NCBI RefSeq assembly: GCF_039519235.1
Contig: NZ_CP154351.1
Location: 2,418,001 to 2,482,000, forward strand
DNA from: Micrococcus sp. 2A
GTDB taxonomy: Bacteria > Actinomycetota > Actinomycetes > Actinomycetales > Micrococcaceae
Direction of reading: 5' to 3'
DNA: 64,000 nt
Part shown: positions 49,257-57,347 of the stretch, piece by piece
Layout of the letters: the number at the start of each line of letters is the position of its first letter
How positions within the stretch are numbered: position 1 is the first letter of the stretch
Translations under genes and position numbers: made by a program
The notes under the pieces: model-generated
The model's input: only the letters and a program-made list of their open reading frames with translations
The model's database searches: none
Told to the model about the DNA's origin: nothing

Positions 49257-51833
49257 ATGTGGACCGTCGCCCTCTCCCAGCTGCGGACGCAGCCGCGCCG
49301 CTACATCTCCGTCATCCTGGCCATCCTCATCGGCACGATGTTCCTGGCCGCCTCCTTCCTCGTCTCCTCGAGCGGCCAGGCCACCCTGCGCACCACGCTC
49401 GGCAACACGTACGCCGCCGGCGACCTCGTGGTCATGCCGAAGGCCACCGACTCCTCCGCCGAGGATCCCACGGCCGCCTTCCCCGGCCTGGCCGGCACGG
49501 TGGGGCAGCCCGGCCCGCTCGGGCGGATCGAGGGCGTCGAGGAGGCCTACTCCACGCAGCTGACGTGGGCGACCGCGACCACGGGGGACGCGGACTTCGG
49601 CGCGATCGTCCAGCCGGTGCCCCGCGACTCCTCCCTGATCGCCGTCTCCCTCACGGAGGGCTCCTACCCCGCCCCCGCCGATCCGCGCGGCATCGCCCTG
49701 GACACCTCCACCGCCGAGCGGGAGGGCGTGGCCGTCGGCGACGTCGTGACCCTCTCCGGCGATCCGGTGGGCGGCACCATCGAGGCCACCGTGACCGGCC
49801 TGACCACGCCCTCCCCCGATCCCACCCTCTCCTCGGGCGGGCAGATCTGGGCGGGAGGGCCCACGGTGGCGGCCGTGCAGGAGCCGCAGGTCGGCGATGC
49901 CGGCGCCGTGGACGCCTACAGCCCCCACGTGCTGCTGCGCCTGACCGACGGCGCGGACCGGGACGCTGTCGCCTCGGCCGTCACCGGCGTCCTCACGGAG
50001 CGCGGCGTGTCCGCCGAGGTCCGCACCCCGGACGACGCCGCACGCGCCACCCTGGCCGACGCCAGCGGCGGCACGGACGTCTTCGGCTGGATCCTCGGCG
50101 GCTTCGCCGCCCTGGCCCTGCTGGTCACGGCCCTCGTCATCGCCAACACCTTCCAGGTGCTCGTCGCCCAGCGCACGCGTGACCTCGCGCTGCTGCGCAC
50201 CCTCGGCTCCACGGCGGGGCAGGTCCGCACCTCCGTGCTCGTGGAGGCGCTCGTGGTGGGCCTGATCGGCTCCGTGCTCGGCGTCGTCCTCGCCGTCGCC
50301 GCGACCGCGGGCCTCGTGGCCGCCGTCCGCGCGATGTTCGAGATGAACACCCTCACCTTCGCCGCCGATCCGGTGACCCTGCTGGTCACCGTCCTGGTCG
50401 GCGTCCTCGTGACGCTCGCCGCCGCGATCGCCCCGGCCCTCGCCGCCACCCGTGTCTCCCCGCTGCAGGCCCTGCGGCCCGCGGAGGAGGTCCGCGCGGC
50501 CTCCCGCGGCGGCGTGGTGCGCACCGTGATCGGCACCGTGCTGGCCGTGGGCGGCACCGCCCTCATGCTGTTCGGTGCGTTCGCCCCCGAGCCGCTGTCC
50601 GCGATCGGCGGCGGAGCGCTCTCCTTCCTCGGCGTGCTCCTGCTGGCCTCGCTGTTCGTGCCGGCCGCCGTGCACGGCGCGTCCGTGCTGGCCCGCCCGG
50701 CCGGCGTGCCCGGCCGCCTCGCGGGCCTGAACGCCACGCGGCACCGCTCGCGCACCGCGGCCACGGCCGCCGCCCTCCTGGTGGGCACCACCCTCGTGGC
50801 ACTCTTCCTGACGGGCGGGCGCACCGCGCAGGACACGACCAACCTGGCCCTGGACGCCGCCTACCCCGTGGACCTCGTCGTCTCGGTGCCCGCCGGCGCG
50901 GACGCCGCAGCCGCCGCCGAGCGCGTGCGCGGGGTGGACGACGTCGGCGCCGTGGCCCTGGCCGTGCCGGTCGGGACCACGGAGAACGGCTCCACCGTGC
51001 TCGCCGCGCCGAGCGCCGCCCTGCGTGGCGCCGTCGCCGACCTGCCCCCGGACGAGGAGGCGCGCCTCGGCCAGCCGGGCACCGTGTTCGTCCCCGAGTG
51101 GGTGGAGGGCGACGTCCCGGCCACCGTGGCCGGCGCCGAGCGGACCCTCGCCCCCGTGCGCGGCGGCTCGCTCGGCTCGGGCGTGTACGTCGCCGAGGAG
51201 ACCGCGCGCGCCGCCGGGTGGGACGGGGCGCCCGTGGCCTTCGACGGCGGGGTCACCGTGCCCAGCCAGCTACTCGTGGCCCTGTCGGGCAACGTGCCCG
51301 TGAACGAGCTGCAGGCCCTCGCCGACGACGTCACCGAGGCGGCCGGCTCCGGCGCCGTCATCATGGACGGCGGCGCCCCGACGCGCGCCGTGTACGCCCA
51401 GATCATCGACGCGATGCTGTGGATCGTGGTGGCGCTGCTGGCCGTGTCCGTGCTGATCGCGCTGGTCGGCGTGGCCAACACGCTGAGCCTCTCCGTGATC
51501 GAGCGGACGCGCGAGAACGCGCTGCTGCGGGCCCTGGGCCTGACGCGGGGCGGGCTGCGCGGGATGATCGCGATCGAGTCCGTGCTGATCGCCGGAGTGG
51601 CCGCCCTGCTGGGCTGCGCGCTCGGCGTGTTCTACGGATGGGCCGGCTCCCAGCTCATCCTGGGCGACCTGCTCGCGAACTCGGACGGATCCTCCGTGGT
51701 GCGTCCCACCGTTCCGTGGCTCGAGCTGGCCCTCATCGTGCTGGTGGCCGCCCTCGCCGGACTGGTGGCGGCGCTGCTGCCCGCTCGTCGGGCGGCGAAC
51801 CTGAGCCCCGTGGAGGGCCTGGCGGCCGTGTGA
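49257..51833 (+). CDS. FtsX/MacB-type ABC permease, duplicated
   Basis: An 858-residue permease with two FtsX units. Helices lie near residues 18-40, 275-300, 330-360, 375-400, 430-475, 725-750 and 775-850. There are two large extracytoplasmic domains (about 45-270 and 515-715), as in the BceB-like/duplicated FtsX permeases that handle cell-envelope-active peptides. The repeated TRDLALLRTLGSTAGQVR and TRENALLRALGLTRGGLRG motifs are the coupling segments to the ATPase. Works with the ATPase at 48373. Confidence 0.88.
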   Translation: MWTVALSQLRTQPRRYISVILAILIGTMFLAASFLVSSSGQATLRTTLGNTYAAGDLVVMPKATDSSAEDPTAAFPGLAGTVGQPGPLGRIEGVEEAYSTQLTWATATTGDADFGAIVQPVPRDSSLIAVSLTEGSYPAPADPRGIALDTSTAEREGVAVGDVVTLSGDPVGGTIEATVTGLTTPSPDPTLSSGGQIWAGGPTVAAVQEPQVGDAGAVDAYSPHVLLRLTDGADRDAVASAVTGVLTERGVSAEVRTPDDAARATLADASGGTDVFGWILGGFAALALLVTALVIANTFQVLVAQRTRDLALLRTLGSTAGQVRTSVLVEALVVGLIGSVLGVVLAVAATAGLVAAVRAMFEMNTLTFAADPVTLLVTVLVGVLVTLAAAIAPALAATRVSPLQALRPAEEVRAASRGGVVRTVIGTVLAVGGTALMLFGAFAPEPLSAIGGGALSFLGVLLLASLFVPAAVHGASVLARPAGVPGRLAGLNATRHRSRTAATAAALLVGTTLVALFLTGGRTAQDTTNLALDAAYPVDLVVSVPAGADAAAAAERVRGVDDVGAVALAVPVGTTENGSTVLAAPSAALRGAVADLPPDEEARLGQPGTVFVPEWVEGDVPATVAGAERTLAPVRGGSLGSGVYVAEETARAAGWDGAPVAFDGGVTVPSQLLVALSGNVPVNELQALADDVTEAAGSGAVIMDGGAPTRAVYAQIIDAMLWIVVALLAVSVLIALVGVANTLSLSVIERTRENALLRALGLTRGGLRGMIAIESVLIAGVAALLGCALGVFYGWAGSQLILGDLLANSDGSSVVRPTVPWLELALIVLVAALAGLVAALLPARRAANLSPVEGLAAV

Positions 51834-51945
51834 TGCGGGCCCGGCCGCCGGGCGCTCCGGGCCCGGCGGCCGGGTGGCCCGCGAGAGACGCCCGGGGCTC
51901 CCCGGCGGCGCGCCGCCGACTGCAGACAGGCTCGGCGCCGCCGTC

Positions 51946-51951
51946 TAGCGT
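51946..51951 (+). promoter_or_regulatory. -10 element, leaderless VOC gene
   Basis: TAGCGT 7 nt before the ATG at 51959. Confidence 0.5.
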
Positions 51952-51958
51952 GGGCCCC

Positions 51959-52834
51959 ATGAGCGAGACCTCCGTCACGAACCTCTCCGCCACCCCCGAT
52001 CAGCCCGCCGTCACCGTCGGCTCCCCCGTGTGGATCGACTACACCGCCGTCGACTTCCCCGCACAGCGCGCCTTCTACGAGGCGCTGTTCGGCTGGACCT
52101 TCGAGGACCAGGGCGAGGAGTACGGCCACTACATGATGATCCGCAAGGACGACGCCACCGTGGGCGGCGCGATGGACGCGGCCGACCTGCCGCCCGCACC
52201 CGAGGGCATGCCGCCGGCCGTGTGGACGGTGTACCTCAAGACCGAGGACATCGACCGGACGATGGAGCTCGTGGCCGAGCACGGCGGGACCGTGGTCAAT
52301 GAGCCGATGGACGTGGGCCCGCTCGGCCGCATGGCGATCGTGGAGAGCGCCGGCGGCGAGGCACTGGGCTTCTGGGAGCCGGGCGAGTTCCCCGGCCACG
52401 ACCTGCCGCTGACCCCCGGCACCTCCGTGTGGTTCGAGGTGATGTCCACGGACGTCGCCGCGGACGCCGCGTTCTACCGGAACGTGGCCGGCTGGGACGT
52501 GGTCCCGATGCGCGGGGACGCCCCGGACGGCGACGGCGCGGCGGGCGACGTCGACCCCGGTGCCGCCGGCGAGGGCCCCGCGTACGCCACGAACTTCGCC
52601 GACGAGGACTCCACCGCTGGCCTGTGCGACGCGACCCAGTGGCTGCCCGAGGGCACCCCGAGCTACTGGCGCCCCTACTTCCAGGTCACGGACATGGAGG
52701 AGGCCGTGCGCGTCGTGGCGGAGCACGGCGGCCGCGTCGTGGACGGGCCGATGGACTCGCCGTTCGGCGTCGTCGCCTCGGTGCTGGACCCGGCCGGCGC
52801 GACGTTCCAGCTGAACCAGCCGCCGCGCGGATGA
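51959..52834 (+). CDS. Two-domain VOC (glyoxalase-like) protein
   Basis: A 291-residue protein with two vicinal-oxygen-chelate modules (about 20-140 and 155-285). Each ends in an ALGFWEP- or FQLNQP-type strand, and the first begins WIDYTAVDFPAQRAFYEALFGW. It resembles the actinobacterial hydroxylase-like 27-kDa antigen family (Cfp30B/CFP32). Metal-ligand residues are partial. No pathway is indicated by neighbours. An Asp/Gly-rich loop (about 190-205) interrupts the second module. Monocistronic. Confidence 0.8.
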   Translation: MSETSVTNLSATPDQPAVTVGSPVWIDYTAVDFPAQRAFYEALFGWTFEDQGEEYGHYMMIRKDDATVGGAMDAADLPPAPEGMPPAVWTVYLKTEDIDRTMELVAEHGGTVVNEPMDVGPLGRMAIVESAGGEALGFWEPGEFPGHDLPLTPGTSVWFEVMSTDVAADAAFYRNVAGWDVVPMRGDAPDGDGAAGDVDPGAAGEGPAYATNFADEDSTAGLCDATQWLPEGTPSYWRPYFQVTDMEEAVRVVAEHGGRVVDGPMDSPFGVVASVLDPAGATFQLNQPPRG

Positions 52835-52925
52835 GGGCGGCGCTGCCCGCCGCTCCTCCACGACGCACCCACTCCAGCCCCTCGTGGTGACCCGCCGCGT
52901 CGGCGGCACGCGCGCGGCGTCGGAT

Positions 52926-52943
52926 CTCCCCCGCGCGGGGGAG
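52926..52943. promoter_or_regulatory. 18-bp palindrome, candidate autoregulatory operator
   Basis: CTCCCCCGCGCGGGGGAG, perfectly palindromic, 23 nt upstream of the kinase -10. The same half sites recur at 55110-55127 before the ABC exporter. Confidence 0.65.
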
Positions 52944-52965
52944 GTGCCCCCGCCGCACCCGTCGC

Positions 52966-52971
52966 TAGGGT
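52966..52971 (+). promoter_or_regulatory. -10 element, leaderless sensor kinase
   Basis: TAGGGT 7 nt before the ATG at 52979. Confidence 0.5.
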
Positions 52972-52978
52972 GGGGCGC

Positions 52979-54292
52979 ATGCCCGCCACCCCTGCCGTCG
53001 ACGTCGTCCCGAGCCCCCCGGACGTGGCCGTCGGCGGCGCCACCGCCGGCGGCGGGCGCCCCCTCGTGCGCGCGCTGTCCCCCCGCTGGCGGCGCGCAGA
53101 CGCGATCCTCGCCGCGGTGCTCGTGGTGGCCGGCGTCGAGCTGGCCTACCTCTCCGACTTCCTGGGCTCGATGCCGTGGAGGCAGGACGTCGGCTGGGTC
53201 GCCCTCGGCGCCGTCGCCCTGGCCCTCCCCCTCGCGTGGCGCCGGCGCTTCCCGGTGGCCGTCGCCGCGGTCGTCTCGCTGACGTACTTCGCGGTCTCCA
53301 CGTGGGTGGGCGTCGAGCTCTACGCCTCGCAGGTGGTGCTGTTCCTCGCCTTCTACACGGTGGGGGCGTGGTGCCCGGACCGGCGGCGCGCGTTCTGGGC
53401 ACGCACCGGGATCGCGGCGGTCATGGCCGTGTGGCTCGCGTGGGTCATGGTGGACGGCTTCAGCGACCCCGAGGTCGGCGAGCGCGGCGTCAACGCGTAC
53501 TTCGCCATGGCCGGCATCCAGACCCTCGTCAACCTCGCCTACTTCGGCGCGGCGTGGCTCTTCGGGGACCGCGCGTGGCGCCAGGCGCTCGCCCGCCAGG
53601 ACCTCGAGGCCGCCCATGCGGAGATCCGCGCCCAGCAGGAGCGGCTCGCCGAGCAGGCCGTGTCCCTCGAGCGGCTGCGGATCGCCCGCGAGCTGCACGA
53701 CGTCGTCGCACACCACGTCACCGCCATGGGCGTGCAGGCCGGCGCGGCACGGCTCACCCTGGCCGCGGACCCCGACGCCGCCGCGCGCCACCTGCACGGC
53801 GTCGAGTCCTCCGCCCGCGAGGCGGTCGCCGAGCTCAAGACCATGGTCCACACCCTGCGCGACGACGCCGGCGCACACTCCGCCCTCCCCACCCTCGAGG
53901 ACCTCGAGGGCCTCGTGGAGGAGGCACGGTCGGCGGGCCAGGACGTGCGCCTCACGCGGATCGGCCCCCCGCCCTCGCTCACCCCGCCCGCCGAGCTCGC
54001 CCTGTACCGGGTGGCGCAGGAGGGCCTCACCAACGCGCGCAAGCACGCGGGGCCGCGCGCCGCCGTCGAGGTGCGGCTGCGCACAGAGCCGGACCGCGTG
54101 GAGCTCGAGGTCAGCGACGACGGACGGGGCGCCCGCTCGGCCGGCCTCGCCTCCGGTGCCGGGCTGGGCCTGGTGGGCATGCAGGAGCGCGTCGCGTCGG
54201 TGGGCGGCGCGGTGCAGGCCGGACCGAAGGACTCCGGCGGATGGCTCGTGCGGGCCGAGGTGCCCGCCGTGATCGAGGAGGAGACCCCATGA
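52979..54292 (+). CDS. NarL-type sensor histidine kinase (DesK/LiaS-like)
   Basis: A 437-residue kinase. A low-complexity N-terminus is followed by about five membrane helices (residues 45-195), a coil (HAEIRAQQERLAEQAVSLE), the phosphoacceptor IARELHDVVAHHVTAMGVQ near residue 240, and a HATPase domain ending GAGLGLVGMQERVASVGG. ATG 52979 was chosen over GTG 52970 for the leaderless spacing. Its stop overlaps the response-regulator start (ATGA). The upstream palindrome and shared operator with the ABC genes mark it as sensor of an envelope or drug stress regulon. Confidence 0.88.
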   Translation: MPATPAVDVVPSPPDVAVGGATAGGGRPLVRALSPRWRRADAILAAVLVVAGVELAYLSDFLGSMPWRQDVGWVALGAVALALPLAWRRRFPVAVAAVVSLTYFAVSTWVGVELYASQVVLFLAFYTVGAWCPDRRRAFWARTGIAAVMAVWLAWVMVDGFSDPEVGERGVNAYFAMAGIQTLVNLAYFGAAWLFGDRAWRQALARQDLEAAHAEIRAQQERLAEQAVSLERLRIARELHDVVAHHVTAMGVQAGAARLTLAADPDAAARHLHGVESSAREAVAELKTMVHTLRDDAGAHSALPTLEDLEGLVEEARSAGQDVRLTRIGPPPSLTPPAELALYRVAQEGLTNARKHAGPRAAVEVRLRTEPDRVELEVSDDGRGARSAGLASGAGLGLVGMQERVASVGGAVQAGPKDSGGWLVRAEVPAVIEEETP

Positions 54293-55050
54293 CCCTGCGC
54301 GTCCTGCTGGTGGACGACCAGCCCCTGATCCGCGTGGGCTTCACCGCGATCCTGCGCTCCCAGCCCGACCTGGAGGTGGTGGGCGAGGCCGGGGACGGGG
54401 AGGACGCGCTTCGCCTGGCCGCCGAGACGGACCCCGACGTGGTCTGCATGGACGTGCAGATGCCGCGGCTGGACGGCGTGGAGGCCACGCGTCGGCTGGT
54501 GGCGGGCGGCACGCGGGCCGCCGTGCTCATCCTCACGACCTTCGACACGGACGAGGCGCTCTTCGCCGCCCTGACGGCCGGGGCCGCGGGCTTCCTGCTG
54601 AAGTCGGCCGGGCCGGAGGAGCTGATCGAGGCCGTGCGCGTGCTCGGCCGCGGCGACGCCCTGCTGGACCCCCAGGTCACGCGCCGGGTGCTGCAGCGCA
54701 TGACCGCCGGGGCCGGGGCGGCGCCGCCCCCGGCGGACGCGGCTCCCGCGGACGCGGCTCCCGCGGCCCCGGCACCCGCGGACCCGGCACCCGCGGACCC
54801 CCTGCCCGCCGGGCCTGCGCGCGGCGTCGGGTCCGGAGCCGGGGCTGGGGACGGCGTCGGGCTGACGGCCCGGGAGGCCGAGGTGCTGCGCGCGATGGCC
54901 CGCGGGCTCTCCAACGGGGAGATCGCGCGCGAGCTGTTCGTGGGGGAGGCGACCGTGAAGACCCACGTGTCCAACGTGCTCCTGAAGACCGGCGCCCGGG
55001 ACCGCGTGCACGCGGTGATCTGGGCGTTCCAGCGCGGGATGGCGGGCTGA
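54289..55050 (+). CDS. NarL/FixJ-family response regulator with Ala/Pro linker
   Basis: A 253-residue regulator. Receiver domain 1-125 (LLVDDQ; phosphoacceptor in VVCMDVQMP; FLLKSAGPEE) and LuxR HTH from about residue 185 (LTAREAEVLRAMARGLSNGEIAREL; ATVKTHVSNVLLKTG). Between them is a 50-residue Ala/Pro/Asp linker encoded by five 15-bp repeats (54733-54807), far longer than in the other two NarL regulators here. Probably binds CTCCCCCG-NN-CGGGGGAG upstream of its own operon and the ABC exporter. Confidence 0.88.
   Translation: MTLRVLLVDDQPLIRVGFTAILRSQPDLEVVGEAGDGEDALRLAAETDPDVVCMDVQMPRLDGVEATRRLVAGGTRAAVLILTTFDTDEALFAALTAGAAGFLLKSAGPEELIEAVRVLGRGDALLDPQVTRRVLQRMTAGAGAAPPPADAAPADAAPAAPAPADPAPADPLPAGPARGVGSGAGAGDGVGLTAREAEVLRAMARGLSNGEIARELFVGEATVKTHVSNVLLKTGARDRVHAVIWAFQRGMAG
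54733..54807 (+). repeat. 15-bp coding minisatellite
   Basis: Five consecutive 15-bp units (gcggacgcggctccc and variants) encoding ADAAP/ADPAP pentapeptides in the regulator linker. Confidence 0.85.
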
Positions 55051-55109
55051 CGGGCGCGCCCCCCGACGCCTCCCCCGATGCGGACGGGCGGCTCCCGTCC
55101 GGCGGCCCC

Positions 55110-55127
55110 CTCCCCCGCCCGGGGGAG
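55110..55127. promoter_or_regulatory. Operator shared with the upstream two-component operon
   Basis: CTCCCCCGCCCGGGGGAG: same 8-bp half sites as at 52926, differing only in the two central bases. It lies 58 nt before the -10 of the ABC gene. Confidence 0.65.
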
Positions 55128-55185
55128 AGGCGTCCCCGGCCGAAGTTCACCCCGGCGGCGGAGGCGCCGGCCGGCGTCGTCTCCC

Positions 55186-55191
55186 TAGCCT
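55186..55191 (+). promoter_or_regulatory. -10 element, leaderless ABC ATPase
   Basis: TAGCCT 6 nt before the ATG at 55198. Confidence 0.5.
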
Positions 55192-55197
55192 GATGCC

Positions 55198-56082
55198 ATG
55201 ATCAGCGTGACAGGCGTGAACAAGTCCTTCGGCGCGGCCCACGTGCTCAAGGACCTCTCCTTCGACATCCGCCCGGGCCTCATGACGGGATTCGTCGGCG
55301 GCAACGGCGCGGGCAAGACCACCACCATGCGCATCCTGCTCGGCGTGCTCACGCCGGACTCGGGGAGCATCGACGTGGACGGCGCGCCCATCACCGCGGA
55401 CTACCGTGCGGGCATCGGCTACATGCCGGAGGAGCGTGGGCTGTACCCCAAGATGGCGGTGCTGGACCAGCTCGTCTACCTGGGGCGGCTGCACGGGATG
55501 GGCGGGGCGGCGGCGAAGGCCCGCGGGCTGGAGATGCTCGAGCGGCTCAGCCTCGCCGAGCGCGCCGGGAGCCGGCTGGAGGAGCTCTCCCTCGGCAACC
55601 AGCAGCGCGCCCAGATCGCGGCGGCGCTCGTGCACGAGCCCGTGGCCCTCGTGCTCGACGAGCCGTTCTCCGGCCTCGACCCGAACGCCGTCGCCACCAC
55701 CCTGCAGGTGCTGCGCGAGACCGCGGACACCGGCGTGCCGGTGCTGTTCTCCTCCCACCAGCTCGACGTGGTGGAGCGCCTGTGCGACGAGCTGGTGATC
55801 CTGGCGGACGGCCGCGTCCGCGCCGCCGGCACCCGCGCACAGCTGCTCGCCGCCCACGCCGAGCCCGAATGGGAGCTCGTCGCCGACACCGACACCGGCT
55901 GGGTGCGCGGGATGCAGGGGGTGGAGGTCCTCGCCTTCGACGGCGGCCGCGCCCGCTTCCGCGCCGTCGACGAGGCCGCCGCGCAGTCCGTCCTCGGCGA
56001 GGCCGTCACCCGGGGCGGCGTCCGCCGCTTCGGCCCCGTCCCCCGCACCCTGCACGAGATCTTCACGGAGGTCACCCGATGA
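55198..56082 (+). CDS. ABC-2 exporter ATP-binding protein (NatA-like)
   Basis: A 294-residue ATPase. Walker A GGNGAGKTT (about 38-46), signature LSLGNQQRAQ, Walker B LVLDEPFSGLDP, switch His FSSHQL. The signature LSLGN is the NatA/YhaQ variant. A C-terminal accessory domain (about 220-294) follows. Pairs with the permease at 56079 (ATGA overlap). Transcribed from a promoter bearing the same palindrome as the two-component operon directly upstream, so it is the likely output of that system. Candidate substrates are Na+, drugs or envelope-active peptides. Confidence 0.9.
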   Translation: MISVTGVNKSFGAAHVLKDLSFDIRPGLMTGFVGGNGAGKTTTMRILLGVLTPDSGSIDVDGAPITADYRAGIGYMPEERGLYPKMAVLDQLVYLGRLHGMGGAAAKARGLEMLERLSLAERAGSRLEELSLGNQQRAQIAAALVHEPVALVLDEPFSGLDPNAVATTLQVLRETADTGVPVLFSSHQLDVVERLCDELVILADGRVRAAGTRAQLLAAHAEPEWELVADTDTGWVRGMQGVEVLAFDGGRARFRAVDEAAAQSVLGEAVTRGGVRRFGPVPRTLHEIFTEVTR

Positions 56083-57263
56083 GCACCGCCCACCCCGCAC
56101 CGATGCCGGCCACGGGCCCGTCGCACCAGGTCGCCGGAGTCACCCCGACGCCCGCGCCGCGGCTCCGCCGATCCCGCCGCACCCCGTTCTGGGCCGCCGT
56201 CGGCACCGTGGCCGCCCGCGAGATGCGGGTCAAGGCCGCTTCCAAGGCGTTCGTGATCACGACGCTCATCGTGATCGCGGCGGCGCTGGCCGCGACCCTG
56301 CTCGCCCCGCGACTGGGCGAGCTGCTCGCCGGCGACGCGACGCGCGTGGCCGCCGTCGAGCAGACCGCCCCGGCGGTGGGCGCCCTCGGCGAGGGCTACG
56401 AGACGCGGACCGTGGGCGACGTGGCCGCGGCGCGGGCCGCGGTGGAGAGCGGGGAGGTGAGCGCCGCCGTCGTGCCGGACCCGCAGAGCCCGTCCGGACT
56501 GGGCGTGCTGGCGATGACCGACGTGCCCACCGACCTGGTGCAGGCGCTGTCCACCAGCCCGTCGGTGGCGCTGCTGGACCCGACCGCGCCGAGCCCGATG
56601 CTGCGCTCCCTCATCGCCCTGGGCTTCGGGCTGGTGTTCTTCATGGCCGCGGTGACGTTCGGCCAGCAGATCGCGGTGTCCGTGATCGAGGAGAAGCAGT
56701 CGCGGATCGTGGAGATCCTCCTGGCCGCCGTGCCCGCGCGCGCCATGATGGCCGGCAAGGTGCTGGGCAACGCGGCGATGGCGATCCTGCAGGTCGCGCT
56801 CGTGGCCGGGGCCCTGCTGCTGGGGATGCAGATCAACGGCGACGTGCTGCCGCTGGACGGCCTGGGCGTGCCGATCCTGTGGTTCGTGGTGCTGTTCAGC
56901 ATCGGCTTCGTGATGCTCGCGGCGCTGTACGCGGCGGCGGCGTCCATGGTGTCGCGGCAGGAGGACATCGGCTCCACGTCCATGCCCGTGATGCTGATGA
57001 TCATGCTCCCGTACGTCGGGGTGATCATGTTCAACGACAACCCGGACGCGCTGCGGATCATGAGCTGGATCCCGTTCTCGGCGCCGGTGGCCGTGCCGCT
57101 GCGGATCTTCCTGGGGCAGGGGCAGAGGTGGGAGCACGTGCTCTCGCTCGGGATCCTCGTGGCGGCGACCGCCCTGGCCATCTGGCTCGCGGCAGCGATC
57201 TACGAGAGGTCCATCCTGCGGACCGGCAAGGCGCTGACGTGGCGGAAGGCGCTGCGGGGCTGA
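56079..57263 (+). CDS. ABC-2 exporter permease (NatB-like)
   Basis: A 394-residue membrane protein. One helix near residues 60-80 (AFVITTLIVIAAALAATLL), an extracytoplasmic domain (about 85-170), and five further helices from residue 175 including LIALGFGLVFFMAAVTFGQQ, then EEKQSRIVEILLAAVPARAMMAGK, the coupling segment typical of ABC-2/NatB permeases. The N-terminus is Pro-rich. Coupled to the ATPase gene by overlap. Ends 85 nt before a convergent ABC gene; that gap shows no clear terminator. Confidence 0.88.
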   Translation: MSTAHPAPMPATGPSHQVAGVTPTPAPRLRRSRRTPFWAAVGTVAAREMRVKAASKAFVITTLIVIAAALAATLLAPRLGELLAGDATRVAAVEQTAPAVGALGEGYETRTVGDVAAARAAVESGEVSAAVVPDPQSPSGLGVLAMTDVPTDLVQALSTSPSVALLDPTAPSPMLRSLIALGFGLVFFMAAVTFGQQIAVSVIEEKQSRIVEILLAAVPARAMMAGKVLGNAAMAILQVALVAGALLLGMQINGDVLPLDGLGVPILWFVVLFSIGFVMLAALYAAAASMVSRQEDIGSTSMPVMLMIMLPYVGVIMFNDNPDALRIMSWIPFSAPVAVPLRIFLGQGQRWEHVLSLGILVAATALAIWLAAAIYERSILRTGKALTWRKALRG

Positions 57264-57347
57264 CGCGCGGGGTGAGGTCGCCGCGCACCACGACGTCGTC
57301 CGGAGCGGTCAGGCGCGAGGCGCGGAGCGCGGGGCGCCGCCTCGGGC

